From assembly GCF_023072595.1 (NCBI RefSeq), contig NZ_JALLGK010000009.1:215741-279740 (forward strand): a stretch of 64,000 nt of DNA. The letters run 5' to 3'. The position numbers were made by a program, and so were the translations under genes. The notes below the pieces were generated by a model that saw only the letters and a list, made by a program, of their open reading frames with translations, ran no database searches and was not told where the DNA came from. The DNA comes from Streptomyces sp. XM4193 (GTDB lineage: Bacteria > Actinomycetota > Actinomycetes > Streptomycetales > Streptomycetaceae). This document shows positions 43,383-51,498 of this stretch, piece after piece (the first letter of the stretch is position 1; each line of letters begins with the position of its first letter).

Positions 43383-44750
43383 ATGCCGCCGACCAACGCG
43401 TCCGAGGACCTTCACCCCGAACTCCCCGAGTCCCTCGAGGAGATAATCGAGAACCAGCGTCTGCACACGGCCCTGGAGTGGCTGGAGACCCACCCGCCCC
43501 ACGTCATCGCCGACGAGCTGGCGCGCATGGACAACGTCACGGCGGGCGTCGCCTTCCGCCTGCTGGACAAGGACCGTGCGCTCACCGTCTTCGAAGAGCT
43601 GGAGCCGGTGGACCAGCAGGAGATCCTCGAAGGGCTGCGCGACCACACCTTCCTGGAGCTCGTCGAGGGGATGGACCCCGACGACCGCGCCCGGATGCTC
43701 CGCGAGGCGCCGGCGAAGGTCGCCAAGCGCGTACTGGCCGGCCTGAGCGCGTACGAGCGCCGGATGACGTCCGCGCTGCTGGGCTACCCGGAGGGCTCGG
43801 TCGGCCGGTACATGACGCCCGAGGTGGTGGCGCTGCCGCAGGACCTCACGGTCGAGCAGGCGCTGCGCACCGTACGGGCCAAGGGCGGCGAGGCGGAGAC
43901 CGTCTACACCCTCCCGGTCGTCGACCACAGCCGGCGGTTGACCGGGATCGTGGAGCTGCGCGAGCTGGTGCTGAGCCCGCCGGAGACGATGGTCTCCGCG
44001 CTCGTGGTCTCCGAACCGTCGTACGCGTACGCCACCGACACCGCCGAGAACGCCGCGCGCCTGATGCGCGAGACGAACGACATGAACCTCCCGGTCGTCG
44101 ACAGCGAGATGCGCCTCGTCGGCCTGCTCACCTTCGACGACGCCGTCGAGGTGATCGAGGCCGCCGACACCGAGGACGTCGCGCGCCAGTCCGGTGCCGC
44201 GCCCTGGGCCGGCCACTACATGGCGGCGGGCGTGTGGCAGCTGGCCCGCTACCGCGCGCTCTGGCTCTCCCTGCTGCTGGTCGCCGCGACCCTGACCGTC
44301 AGCGTCACCCAGGCGTTCGAGGGGACGCTGGAGGAGGTCGCGCAACTGGCCATGTTCATCCCGATGTTGATCGGCGCGGGCGGCAACGCCGGAGCCCAGG
44401 CGGCGACCGCCTGCGTACGTGCCATGGCGGTCGGCGAGGTGCGCGGCTCCGACCTGCTGAAGGTCATATGGCGCGAGTGCCGCGTCGGTCTGCTGCTCGG
44501 CGGCCTGCTCGCGGTGCTGGGCGTGTTCGTCGGGGCGGTCTTCGTCAGCGTCAAGATCGCGATCGTGGTGGGCATCACACTGGTGCTGATCTGCGGTTGG
44601 GCGGCGACCATCGGCGGCACCATGCCGCTGCTCGCCAAGCGGCTGAAGATCGACCCCGCCGTGGTCTCCGCCCCGATGGTCACCACCCTGGTCGACGCCA
44701 CGGGCCTGATCATCTACTTCATGACCGCCAAGGCCGTACTCGGCGTCTGA
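43383..44750 (+). CDS. mgtE: Magnesium transporter MgtE
   Basis: A 455-residue Mg2+ channel. Residues about 25-125 are the MgtE N domain (helical repeats; LEGLRDHTFLELVEGMDPDD; RMLREAPAKVAKRVLAGLSA). Residues about 135-255 are a CBS pair (VGRYMTPEVVALPQDLTVEQ; MNLPVVDSEMRLVGLLTFDD). Five membrane helices follow, with IGAGGNAGAQAATACVRAMA, the conserved pore segment G-N-x-G-x-Q. Cytoplasmic domains close the pore when Mg2+ is high. The ATG at 43383 follows GAGGAC by 7 bases. Expression is probably controlled by the M-box leader, and the 20-bp terminator upstream makes it a separate unit. Confidence 0.95.
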   Translation: MPPTNASEDLHPELPESLEEIIENQRLHTALEWLETHPPHVIADELARMDNVTAGVAFRLLDKDRALTVFEELEPVDQQEILEGLRDHTFLELVEGMDPDDRARMLREAPAKVAKRVLAGLSAYERRMTSALLGYPEGSVGRYMTPEVVALPQDLTVEQALRTVRAKGGEAETVYTLPVVDHSRRLTGIVELRELVLSPPETMVSALVVSEPSYAYATDTAENAARLMRETNDMNLPVVDSEMRLVGLLTFDDAVEVIEAADTEDVARQSGAAPWAGHYMAAGVWQLARYRALWLSLLLVAATLTVSVTQAFEGTLEEVAQLAMFIPMLIGAGGNAGAQAATACVRAMAVGEVRGSDLLKVIWRECRVGLLLGGLLAVLGVFVGAVFVSVKIAIVVGITLVLICGWAATIGGTMPLLAKRLKIDPAVVSAPMVTTLVDATGLIIYFMTAKAVLGV

Positions 44751-44963
44751 ACCACCGCCCGATCCCCGTGCCGGCAGGGGCGGTTCGCACCGGTTCGGTG
44801 GCCGGCGGCGCTTCCCGCGCACACCCGGGGCCTTCGCCGCGCGGAGACTGCCGACGGGATGTGATCGGAACCGACTGTCCGCGCGCGTCCTGTGTCGTGG
44901 GACCGCCGCGGGTCGATCGCCGGTGCACGGCCGTACCCCGGCCCGCGCTGTCCGCGGACAGCC

Positions 44964-44988
44964 AAAAGGTCCCTCCGTGGAGGGACCT
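44964..44988 (-). terminator. Intrinsic terminator downstream of tRNA-Arg
   Basis: Read on the minus strand, AGGTCCCT (44988-44981) pairs with AGGGACCT (44974-44967) around a 6-base loop and is followed by TTTT. It starts 6 bases beyond the tRNA 3' end, so it ends the tRNA transcript. Confidence 0.85.
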
Positions 44989-44994
44989 GCGGTG

Positions 44995-45067
44995 TGCCCC
45001 CGGCAGGACTCGAACCTGCGGCCAAGCGCTTAGAAGGCGCCTGCTCTATCCGCTGAGCTACGGGGGC
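44995..45067 (-). tRNA. tRNA-Arg (anticodon TCT)
   Basis: This 73-base gene reads GCCCCCG at the acceptor 5' side and CGGGGGC plus discriminator A at the 3' side. The D arm is AGCTCAGCGGATAGAGC, the anticodon loop is CTTCTAA with anticodon TCT, and the T arm is GCAGGTTCGAACCTGC. CCA is not encoded. It reads AGA codons, which are rare in this GC-rich genome. There is no sign of an integrated element at its 3' end; the neighbouring sequence is the terminator and mgtE. Confidence 0.97.
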
Positions 45068-45341
45068 CGGCCTGGCCTCGGACGGGCGGAACCCCGGTGT
45101 GGCCTTGCACGGCAGCAAGGATAGAGGCCCCGTTCGTCACTGTTGTTCGCGTCACCGCCGCAGCATGCTGTGGAGGTTCCGTGAAGCGCTCCGATAATCG
45201 CAGGCGAGCGCTGCTCACGCATTGATTTGCGCGACCACCGCGGCGGGTGTTGTGCAGTCGTTATGCCACGGAGCTGTCGGTGAGCCTTCGCGGCATGGGG
45301 GCAAAACGGGTTGTTACCGGATGAATAAGCTTCAAAAAAGC

Positions 45342-45354
45342 GCCCAAATTGGGC
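45342..45354. promoter_or_regulatory. 13-bp palindrome GCCCAAATTGGGC, candidate operator
   Basis: A perfect palindrome ending 12 bases before the presumed start of the first dynamin-like gene, in an unusually AT-rich stretch (AATAAGCTTCAAAAAAG just upstream). It lies where a repressor would block transcription or translation. The remaining 290 bases up to the tRNA gene contain no other evident signal. Confidence 0.45.
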
Positions 45355-45366
45355 ATTCTTCCCCAT

Positions 45367-47022
45367 GTGGCGATCTTGGAAGCACGCACCGAACTGCTCG
45401 ACTCGCTGGTCGCGTTGCGCGATCGCGTCGAAGCCGCCAGCTTTCCGCTGCCGTTGACCGGCGCCCCGTACGCGCGGCGGTGCCGGTCCGAGCTGCTGGC
45501 CCAGCTCGACGACTACCTCGTGCCCAGGCTGCGAGATCCCGACGCGCCGCTGCTCGCGGTCGTCGCCGGATCGACCGGCGCCGGCAAGTCGACGCTCGTC
45601 AACTCCCTGGTGGGGCGGCGGATCACCGAGGCGGGCGTGCTCCGGCCCACCACCAGAACCCCGGTGCTGGTGTGCCACCCCGACGACGCCCACTGGTTCC
45701 GGGACCGCCGGGTGCTGCCCCGCCTCGCCCGGCTCGGCGCCGACCGCGGACGCGGCGCCGCCCCCCAACGGGCCGTCGACCGCGGTGAACCCTCGCCGCA
45801 GTCCGCCGGCACCCTTCCGCGCCCGCCCGCGGGCGAAGGCGGGCCGGCCCTGCGGCTGGAGACCGACGAGGCGCTGCCCACCGGGCTGGCGCTGCTCGAC
45901 GCACCCGACATCGACTCCCTGGTCGCCGAGAACCGCGATCTCGCCGCCGAGCTGATCTGCGCCGCCGACATCTGGATCCTGGTCACCACCGCCGCCCGGT
46001 ACGCCGACGCGGTGCCCTGGCATCTGCTGCGCGCGGCAAGGGAGTACGACGTCACGCTGGCCACCGTGCTCGACCGGGTGCCGCACCAGATCACCCACGA
46101 GGTCACCCGCCAGTACACCGCGCTGCTGGAGCGGGCCGGGCTCGCCGGTATCCCGCGCTTCACCGTCCCCGAGCTGCCAGAGTCGGCCGCCGGGAGCCGG
46201 GGGGTGCTGCCCGCCAGCGCCGTGGACTCGCTGCGGCACTGGCTGACCCACCTGGTCACCGACCCCCTCGCCCGAGAGGAGGCGGTGGGCCGTACGGCGG
46301 CCGGTGCGCTCGCCTCGCTCCGTTCGCGCGTCCCCGAACTCGCCGCGGGCGCCGCAGCACAGCACTCCGCCGCGCTGCGCCTCGCCCACCAGGTTGAACT
46401 CGCCTACGCCGAGGCCGGACAGCAGGCGAAACTCCGGCTGCGCGAGGGCCGGTTGCTCGCCGGCGAAGCCTGGACGCACTGGCGCGGCTTCCCCACCGAC
46501 ACCGCGGGCGAGGAGCTGATGTCCGCCTGCACCGACGGGCTGGCCGACCTGCTGGCCAACGCGGTGGGCGCCGCCGAGGAAAGGATCGTCGACTTCTGGC
46601 GGCGCGAACCGGGTGCGGTCGGACTGCCCGAGGACCCCTGCCTGGGCGCCGCGCCGACGGTGGACCGGATGGGCGTGGCCGTACGCCACTGGCGGCGCTG
46701 CGTCGAGGAACTGGCCGAGGAGGCGTACCGGGCCGACGGCCGCGGCCCCGCCAACGGCGAGGAGACCGCGGCCCTGTTGGCCACCACACTGCTCGGCGGC
46801 GCCCAGGGAATCGCCGCGGGCGAGGCGCTGGCCGCGATCCTCACCGTTCCGCCGGCCGCCGCACTGCGCGAACGCGGCGCCGAACTGCTCACCGAGTGCG
46901 TGGACCGCGCACTGCACGGCGAGCGGGACCGCCGGCTCGCGCCGCTCCAGAAACTCGACGCGGGACCGGAGCAGCAGGCCCGGCTCATCGCCGCACTGTC
47001 CGTACTGCACAAGGAGAGGTGA
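45367..47022 (+). CDS. dynA: Dynamin-like GTPase, first of a pair (DynA type)
   Basis: A 551-residue large GTPase. P-loop AGSTGAGKSTLVNSLVG lies near residue 66, switch II is LLDAPDIDSL, and the G domain is followed by a long helical part (about 300-545) typical of bacterial dynamin-like proteins. Streptomyces carries an adjacent pair, DynA and DynB, that stabilises FtsZ rings during sporulation septation; order, size and the membrane helices of the second protein fit. The start is uncertain: GTG 45367 gives VAILEARTELLDSLVALRDR but has no clear ribosome site; TTG 45349 overlaps the palindrome. Four bases separate its stop from the next start, so the two are co-translated. The symbol rests on context and resemblance. 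Confidence 0.75.
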   Translation: MAILEARTELLDSLVALRDRVEAASFPLPLTGAPYARRCRSELLAQLDDYLVPRLRDPDAPLLAVVAGSTGAGKSTLVNSLVGRRITEAGVLRPTTRTPVLVCHPDDAHWFRDRRVLPRLARLGADRGRGAAPQRAVDRGEPSPQSAGTLPRPPAGEGGPALRLETDEALPTGLALLDAPDIDSLVAENRDLAAELICAADIWILVTTAARYADAVPWHLLRAAREYDVTLATVLDRVPHQITHEVTRQYTALLERAGLAGIPRFTVPELPESAAGSRGVLPASAVDSLRHWLTHLVTDPLAREEAVGRTAAGALASLRSRVPELAAGAAAQHSAALRLAHQVELAYAEAGQQAKLRLREGRLLAGEAWTHWRGFPTDTAGEELMSACTDGLADLLANAVGAAEERIVDFWRREPGAVGLPEDPCLGAAPTVDRMGVAVRHWRRCVEELAEEAYRADGRGPANGEETAALLATTLLGGAQGIAAGEALAAILTVPPAAALRERGAELLTECVDRALHGERDRRLAPLQKLDAGPEQQARLIAALSVLHKER

Positions 47023-47026
47023 CACG

Positions 47027-50000
47027 GTGTCCGGTTCGCTCGGCGACGTCCGTATCGAGGAACAGCACAGCGGCCAGAGCGCGGAGAGTGACGGCCGAAC
47101 GCCGGACGCCGCACAGGCGGCACACGCCCGGGAGGCCGAACCCGCGAGCGGGGGAGTCTCGGGTGGAGGACCGGTGGGTGAGGCCGCGTCGGACGGGGGA
47201 GCGCCGGACGGGGGAGTGCCGGCTGCGGACGGGTCGGGTGGAGGCGAGTCGGGTTCGGACGTGTTCGACGGGGAGGCGTCCGGTGAGGACGGCGTGTCGG
47301 TGCTGGGGCGTCCGGGCTTCGGCTTCGAGGCACCTCCCGTCGCCGACGCCTCGGGCGGCCCCGGTGTCCCGACGGCCCCCGGAGCCGGTGCCGAACCCGC
47401 CGTTCCGGGCGCGGACGTGACCGACGAACCAGGGAGCGGCGCCCCGGAGCGCGCCGGACGGACGGACGCGGAACACGCCGCCGCTCGACGAGAGGCAGGC
47501 GCGGGCGGTGCCCGGGCCTCGGACGGTGCCCGGGTCGCGGGCGGTGCTCCGGCGTGGGACGACGGACTGATCGCCCGCCGCGCACGACCCGGCGCGGAGG
47601 AGGCGCGGTCCCGTCCGGTCGTCGAGCCGGGCGGGCGCGAGCACACGTCGGCGATCGTGGGCCGGATCGACGAACCGGTCCAACTCCCGCTCACCGAGGG
47701 CCGGATCGAGCCCTGCGCGCCGCAACGGCCGACCGCTTCGGGCACCGGTACGGCGCAACTCCCTTCCGCCGTACGCGGACGAGTGCGGTCCTTGACCACG
47801 GCCGCGAGCCCGTACACCCCGCCGACGGCCCTGCTCCCGCACGCTGCCCCGGCGGACCCGCCCAGGGCGCCCGCCACGGCCCCGAGGTATCTGGAACGCC
47901 TGGCGGAGCTGGAACGCTCGCACCTGGACCGGGCTCACACGAGCCGATCCGCGGGCCCGGACCGTCCGCTGCAGCCGCCGCAGCAGGACCGTCGGGCGGC
48001 GGCGGAGGTCCCGGCCGTGGAACAGCCGGGCGTCGAGGGTGCGGGTGCCGAGGAGACCCGTGTCGCGAACCCGGCTGCACCGGGCGCCACTTCCGGGTGC
48101 CCCGTCTCCGAGGAGACGACCGCGGTGACGAACGCAAGGACGGCCGCGGAGGCGACGACGGTCGCGCCCGTGCCGGACCTTGCGCCACCCCCCGGACGCC
48201 CGGCACGTCCGGGACAACCGGTTCCTTCCGAGACGTCCGCGTATACGGGAGGGCCCGCGCGGCCGGAGGCGCTGCCGGGCGCCGAGGCGTCGACCGACGG
48301 GGGCCTCCGGGTGCCGCCGCGGCCCACCGAACCACCCGTTCGAGCGCCGCTGTCCGCCGCGCCGCCCGTACGAGAGCCGCTGCCCACCCGGCCGACTCCC
48401 GCTCCCGAGTCGCCCGCCTCGGCGGATGCACTCTCGGAGACGCCCGCCTCGGAGGCTTTCCTCCCCGGGGCGCCCGACTCGCAGGCGTTCCTCGCCGGGC
48501 GCCCGATCCGGGAGGAGACCCGGGACCCGTACGGCAGGCAGGCTCCCCATCCGTCGACGGCCCCGTACACACCGGAGTACGCACCGGAACACACACCGGA
48601 GTTCGCACCGGAGGGGCCGTCGTCCGCGCCCGAGTGCGCGGAGGACGAGGAGCAGCGGCTGACAGCCCCGCTCGCGCAGTCGATCTCGGTTCCCGAACTG
48701 CCCGCCGAAGCCCCCGTGCGGGCGGGGCGCCGGTCGGGCCCCACGGCGCCGGGCGGCGAACGGGGGCTGGGTCGGCGGCTCCTCGCCCTGCGCGAACTGG
48801 TGGGGCTGTCCCGGACTCGGCTGGAACCGGAGAGCCTTGCCGAAGCGGTACGGGTCCTCGACGAGGCCTCGGCACGCGGCAGGCTCTCCCGCGCCCACAC
48901 CACGGTGGCGGTCGCCGGACCGACCGGATGCGGCAAGTCGACGCTCTTCAACGCGCTTGCCGGCGCCCAGCTCTCGGAGGCGGGCGTGCGCCGGCCGACG
49001 ACCGCGACGCCGGTGGCGTGCGTGTGGGAGACCTCGGAGCGCACCGGTGGGGCGGACGGTCTGCTGGAGCGCCTGGGCGTGCCCCCGCGTGCCCGCCGTC
49101 GCGCGCATCTGCGCGAGGGCACCCACCGGGAGCTCGGCGGACTCGTCCTCCTCGATCTGCCCGACCACGACTCGCTCGCCGAGGGGCACCGCCAACAGGT
49201 CGACCGGCTGCTGCAGTTGGTCGACGCGGTGATCTGGGTCGTCGACCCGGAGAAGTACGCCGACGCGGTGCTCCACGAGCGTTATCTGCGACCGCTGGCG
49301 GGGCACGCCGAGGTCACCTATGTGGTGCTCAACCAGGTCGACCGGCTGCCGGAGGAAGCGGCCGGCGAGCTGCTCGACGATCTGCGCAGGCTGCTCGACG
49401 AGGACGGTATGGCGCTCGGGGAGCACGGCGACCCCGGAGCCCAGGTGCTCGCCCTGTCCGCGCTCAGCGGCCAGGGCGTGTGCGAACTGCGCGAGGCACT
49501 GGGCGAGTTGGTGAGCCACCAGCTCGCCGCGGCCCGCCGGTTGGCCGCGGACGTGGACCGGGTGGTCGACGAACTGCGCCCGGTCTGCACGGGCGCGGGG
49601 AACGCGAGGCCGGAAGGGCTCACCGCCGAAGTGCGGGAGTCGTTCGAGGAGCGGCTGGCGGTGGCGGTCGGCGCGGCTGCCGCGGGCCGCACCGCGGAAC
49701 GGGTGTGGCTGCGGCAGGCCGATCTGGCCTGCGGCACCTCCTGGGCGGGGCTGGCCCGTTGGCAGGTACGGCGTGCGGGAGCCCGCCGGGGCGAGAAGCC
49801 GGACGGCTGGGCGATGGGCGAGCAGCCCGCGAAGGACCGGGCGAAGGCGGGTCGCCAGGGCCGCGCGGCGGCGCTCGCCACGGTGGCACCGGCGGAAGCC
49901 GGCAATGCGGACGGCCCCGACGGGGGCATCGCCCGACCGGGCGGCGGCAGCGCCGACGGAGCGGCACGTCCGGGAACACAGGCGTCCGAGCACCTGCGCG

Positions 50001-50665
50001 GTGCCACGGACCGCGGGCCGGCGCTCCACGAGGGGGCGGGCGGTGCCTCGGGCGACCGCGAGCTGCGGGAACCGGGCGGCGATCGGCAGAGCACGGCCTG
50101 GGAGCAGCACACCGGCAGGCCGGTGGTCGAACAGGCGGTGCGCGGGTTGATGGACGACACCACGAGGGGTCTGCCGTCCGCGTGGGCACGCGCCGTGCGG
50201 CACGCCGCTCGTACGGGCGGGGAAGGGCTGCCCGGCGCGCTCGACCGCGCGGTGGCGGGCGCGCGACTGCCGGTGCGTCCGGTGCGTCCGGTGCGTCCGC
50301 GCTGGTGGACGGCTGCTGCGGTCGGTCAGGCCCTGCTGCTGGCGTTCCAGCTGATCGGTGTGTGCTGGTTGCTCGGCGGGCTGGTGGCCGGCGGGATGGG
50401 CGCCGAACGGTGGCTCCCGTTCGGGCTGTTGGTCGCCGGGGCGCTGGGCGGGCCGGCGCTCGCCTGGGGCTGCCGGGTGGCGGCGCGCGGCCCGGCCAGG
50501 GCGTTCGGGCTGGAACAGGAGTCGAGACTGCGCCGTCTTGCGGCGGACTGCGGCCGGGGTCGTGTCCTGGAACCGGTGGCGGCCGAGCTGCTGCGCTACA
50601 CCGAGGCCCGCGAGCAGTACGTGCTGGCGGCCGGCGGGCCGGAGAGCGTCGGTCCGATGCGCTGA
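47027..50665 (+). CDS. dynB: Dynamin-like GTPase with membrane hairpin and very long disordered N-terminus (DynB type)
   Basis: A 1212-residue partner of the preceding GTPase. Residues 1 to about 570 are low-complexity Ala/Pro/Glu/Gly/Arg sequence with no fold. The GTPase domain follows: P-loop VAGPTGCGKSTLFNALAG near 630, LLDLPDHDSLAEGH, WVVDPEKYADA, and NQVD in YVVLNQVDRL as the specificity motif. A helical region with a second disordered insert (about 940-1040) precedes two membrane helices at about 1095-1150 (AVGQALLLAFQLIGVCWLLG; LPFGLLVAGALGGPALAWG). GTG 47027 has AAGGAGAGG 7 bases upstream. It probably anchors the dynamin pair at the division septum. The long N-terminal extension is the odd feature. 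Confidence 0.78.
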   Translation: MSGSLGDVRIEEQHSGQSAESDGRTPDAAQAAHAREAEPASGGVSGGGPVGEAASDGGAPDGGVPAADGSGGGESGSDVFDGEASGEDGVSVLGRPGFGFEAPPVADASGGPGVPTAPGAGAEPAVPGADVTDEPGSGAPERAGRTDAEHAAARREAGAGGARASDGARVAGGAPAWDDGLIARRARPGAEEARSRPVVEPGGREHTSAIVGRIDEPVQLPLTEGRIEPCAPQRPTASGTGTAQLPSAVRGRVRSLTTAASPYTPPTALLPHAAPADPPRAPATAPRYLERLAELERSHLDRAHTSRSAGPDRPLQPPQQDRRAAAEVPAVEQPGVEGAGAEETRVANPAAPGATSGCPVSEETTAVTNARTAAEATTVAPVPDLAPPPGRPARPGQPVPSETSAYTGGPARPEALPGAEASTDGGLRVPPRPTEPPVRAPLSAAPPVREPLPTRPTPAPESPASADALSETPASEAFLPGAPDSQAFLAGRPIREETRDPYGRQAPHPSTAPYTPEYAPEHTPEFAPEGPSSAPECAEDEEQRLTAPLAQSISVPELPAEAPVRAGRRSGPTAPGGERGLGRRLLALRELVGLSRTRLEPESLAEAVRVLDEASARGRLSRAHTTVAVAGPTGCGKSTLFNALAGAQLSEAGVRRPTTATPVACVWETSERTGGADGLLERLGVPPRARRRAHLREGTHRELGGLVLLDLPDHDSLAEGHRQQVDRLLQLVDAVIWVVDPEKYADAVLHERYLRPLAGHAEVTYVVLNQVDRLPEEAAGELLDDLRRLLDEDGMALGEHGDPGAQVLALSALSGQGVCELREALGELVSHQLAAARRLAADVDRVVDELRPVCTGAGNARPEGLTAEVRESFEERLAVAVGAAAAGRTAERVWLRQADLACGTSWAGLARWQVRRAGARRGEKPDGWAMGEQPAKDRAKAGRQGRAAALATVAPAEAGNADGPDGGIARPGGGSADGAARPGTQASEHLRGATDRGPALHEGAGGASGDRELREPGGDRQSTAWEQHTGRPVVEQAVRGLMDDTTRGLPSAWARAVRHAARTGGEGLPGALDRAVAGARLPVRPVRPVRPRWWTAAAVGQALLLAFQLIGVCWLLGGLVAGGMGAERWLPFGLLVAGALGGPALAWGCRVAARGPARAFGLEQESRLRRLAADCGRGRVLEPVAAELLRYTEAREQYVLAAGGPESVGPMR

Positions 50666-50746
50666 GCGTGCGCGCGGCGCGGTCGGGCAGCGGCGGGCAA
50701 CGGTGAGAGCTGTCGAAGCCCTGTGAGCGGCGGCAGTCGGTGAGAG

Positions 50747-50797
50747 CGGCGGGAAGCCGTGGCAGGTCGTTCCTACGGCTGCCACGGCTTCCCGCCG
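50747..50797 (+). terminator. 19-bp perfect hairpin after the dynamin operon
   Basis: CGGCGGGAAGCCGTGGCAG (50747-50765) pairs with 50779-50797 around a 13-base loop, 81 bases after the stop of the second GTPase gene. GTTGTGTG follows. Confidence 0.82.
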
Positions 50798-51498
50798 TTG
50801 TGTGTCTGCTCGCACGGGGAGGCGGCCCTGCTGCGGAGGCGGACCACGGGGATCCCACCGGCTGCAACCGCAGAGGTCCGCCGCAGCGTCAATTCCCCGT
50901 GAGGGTGGTCGAGTTGTGCACAACCGGCCAGTAGTCCACAGGCGCGAGCGGGATTCTGGCGCAGGCGGCAGCATGGTGCTGTCGGCGGCGGCGCCGACGG
51001 CCTCGCGGCACTCTCGCGGTGTTCGGGTCCCGCGCCGCCGGTAGGCCTTCTCCGGACTGCCGGATGTTGAGGAGCGAGCGTGAGCGGGACCAGCGCGACT
51101 GTCACGGGCAGTGCGGCCACCGGGATCGACGGCGAACCGACCCCGGTGCGGGGCGGGTCGGGAGACGGGCGCCGTCCGTTTCGCGAGCGGCGCGGCGGCG
51201 CTGGGCCTCGTGTCCCGTGCGCAGCACCGTCTGCGGTCCGGCCGGGCCGCAGACGCTCGGACGTGTGTTTCGGGTGAAGGGCCGACATAGCCCGCGAAGC
51301 CCACAAAGCTGCGTCCGGCGGCGAGTTGGTGCGGCGTCGTGAAGGTCCGGGTTCGCGGCATTCGGCGATAACGATTCTGATTCGGAAGGCGAAGTGATCG
51401 TGAAAGTCGGTGGTCGCGACATTTTCCCTCTCTACGATCCCGGGCAGGCTTGCTGGGTTCGTCCCAGTCGTCGATGTGGGGATGACGAGGGGAAGAGG
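50798..51498. other. About 700 bases with no convincing gene
   Basis: Between the dynamin terminator and the surface-protein gene I find only a doubtful small reading frame (listed separately). The last 150 bases become more AT-rich (GGCGATAACGATTCTGATTC near 51365), where the promoter of the surface-protein gene is most likely. No repeat or RNA gene was recognised. Confidence 0.4.
51080..51277 (+). CDS. Possible small protein, 65 residues, doubtful
   Basis: A GTG start with GAGGAG 6 bases upstream opens a frame beginning MSGTSATVTGSAATGIDGEP. The second half is Arg/Pro/Gly-rich with random character. No family is recognised. It could be the remnant of a degraded gene or chance. Confidence 0.22.
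   Translation: MSGTSATVTGSAATGIDGEPTPVRGGSGDGRRPFRERRGGAGPRVPCAAPSAVRPGRRRSDVCFG

Noticed and set aside
44995..45067. tRNA-Arg as an attachment site of an integrated element
   Set aside because: No integrase gene and no repeated tRNA 3' end were seen nearby; both flanks are core genes.
45222..45788. Alternative frame across the start of the dynA-type gene, beginning MNKLQKSAQIGHSS
   Set aside because: An AT-rich start region made it tempting, but the frame turns into Arg-rich noise, while the other frame holds the GTPase P-loop.
46985..51361. Open frame of 1458 codons on the minus strand
   Set aside because: It is antisense to the dynB-type gene. The real strand has the GTPase motifs and the ribosome site; the antisense is Arg/Gly-rich noise.
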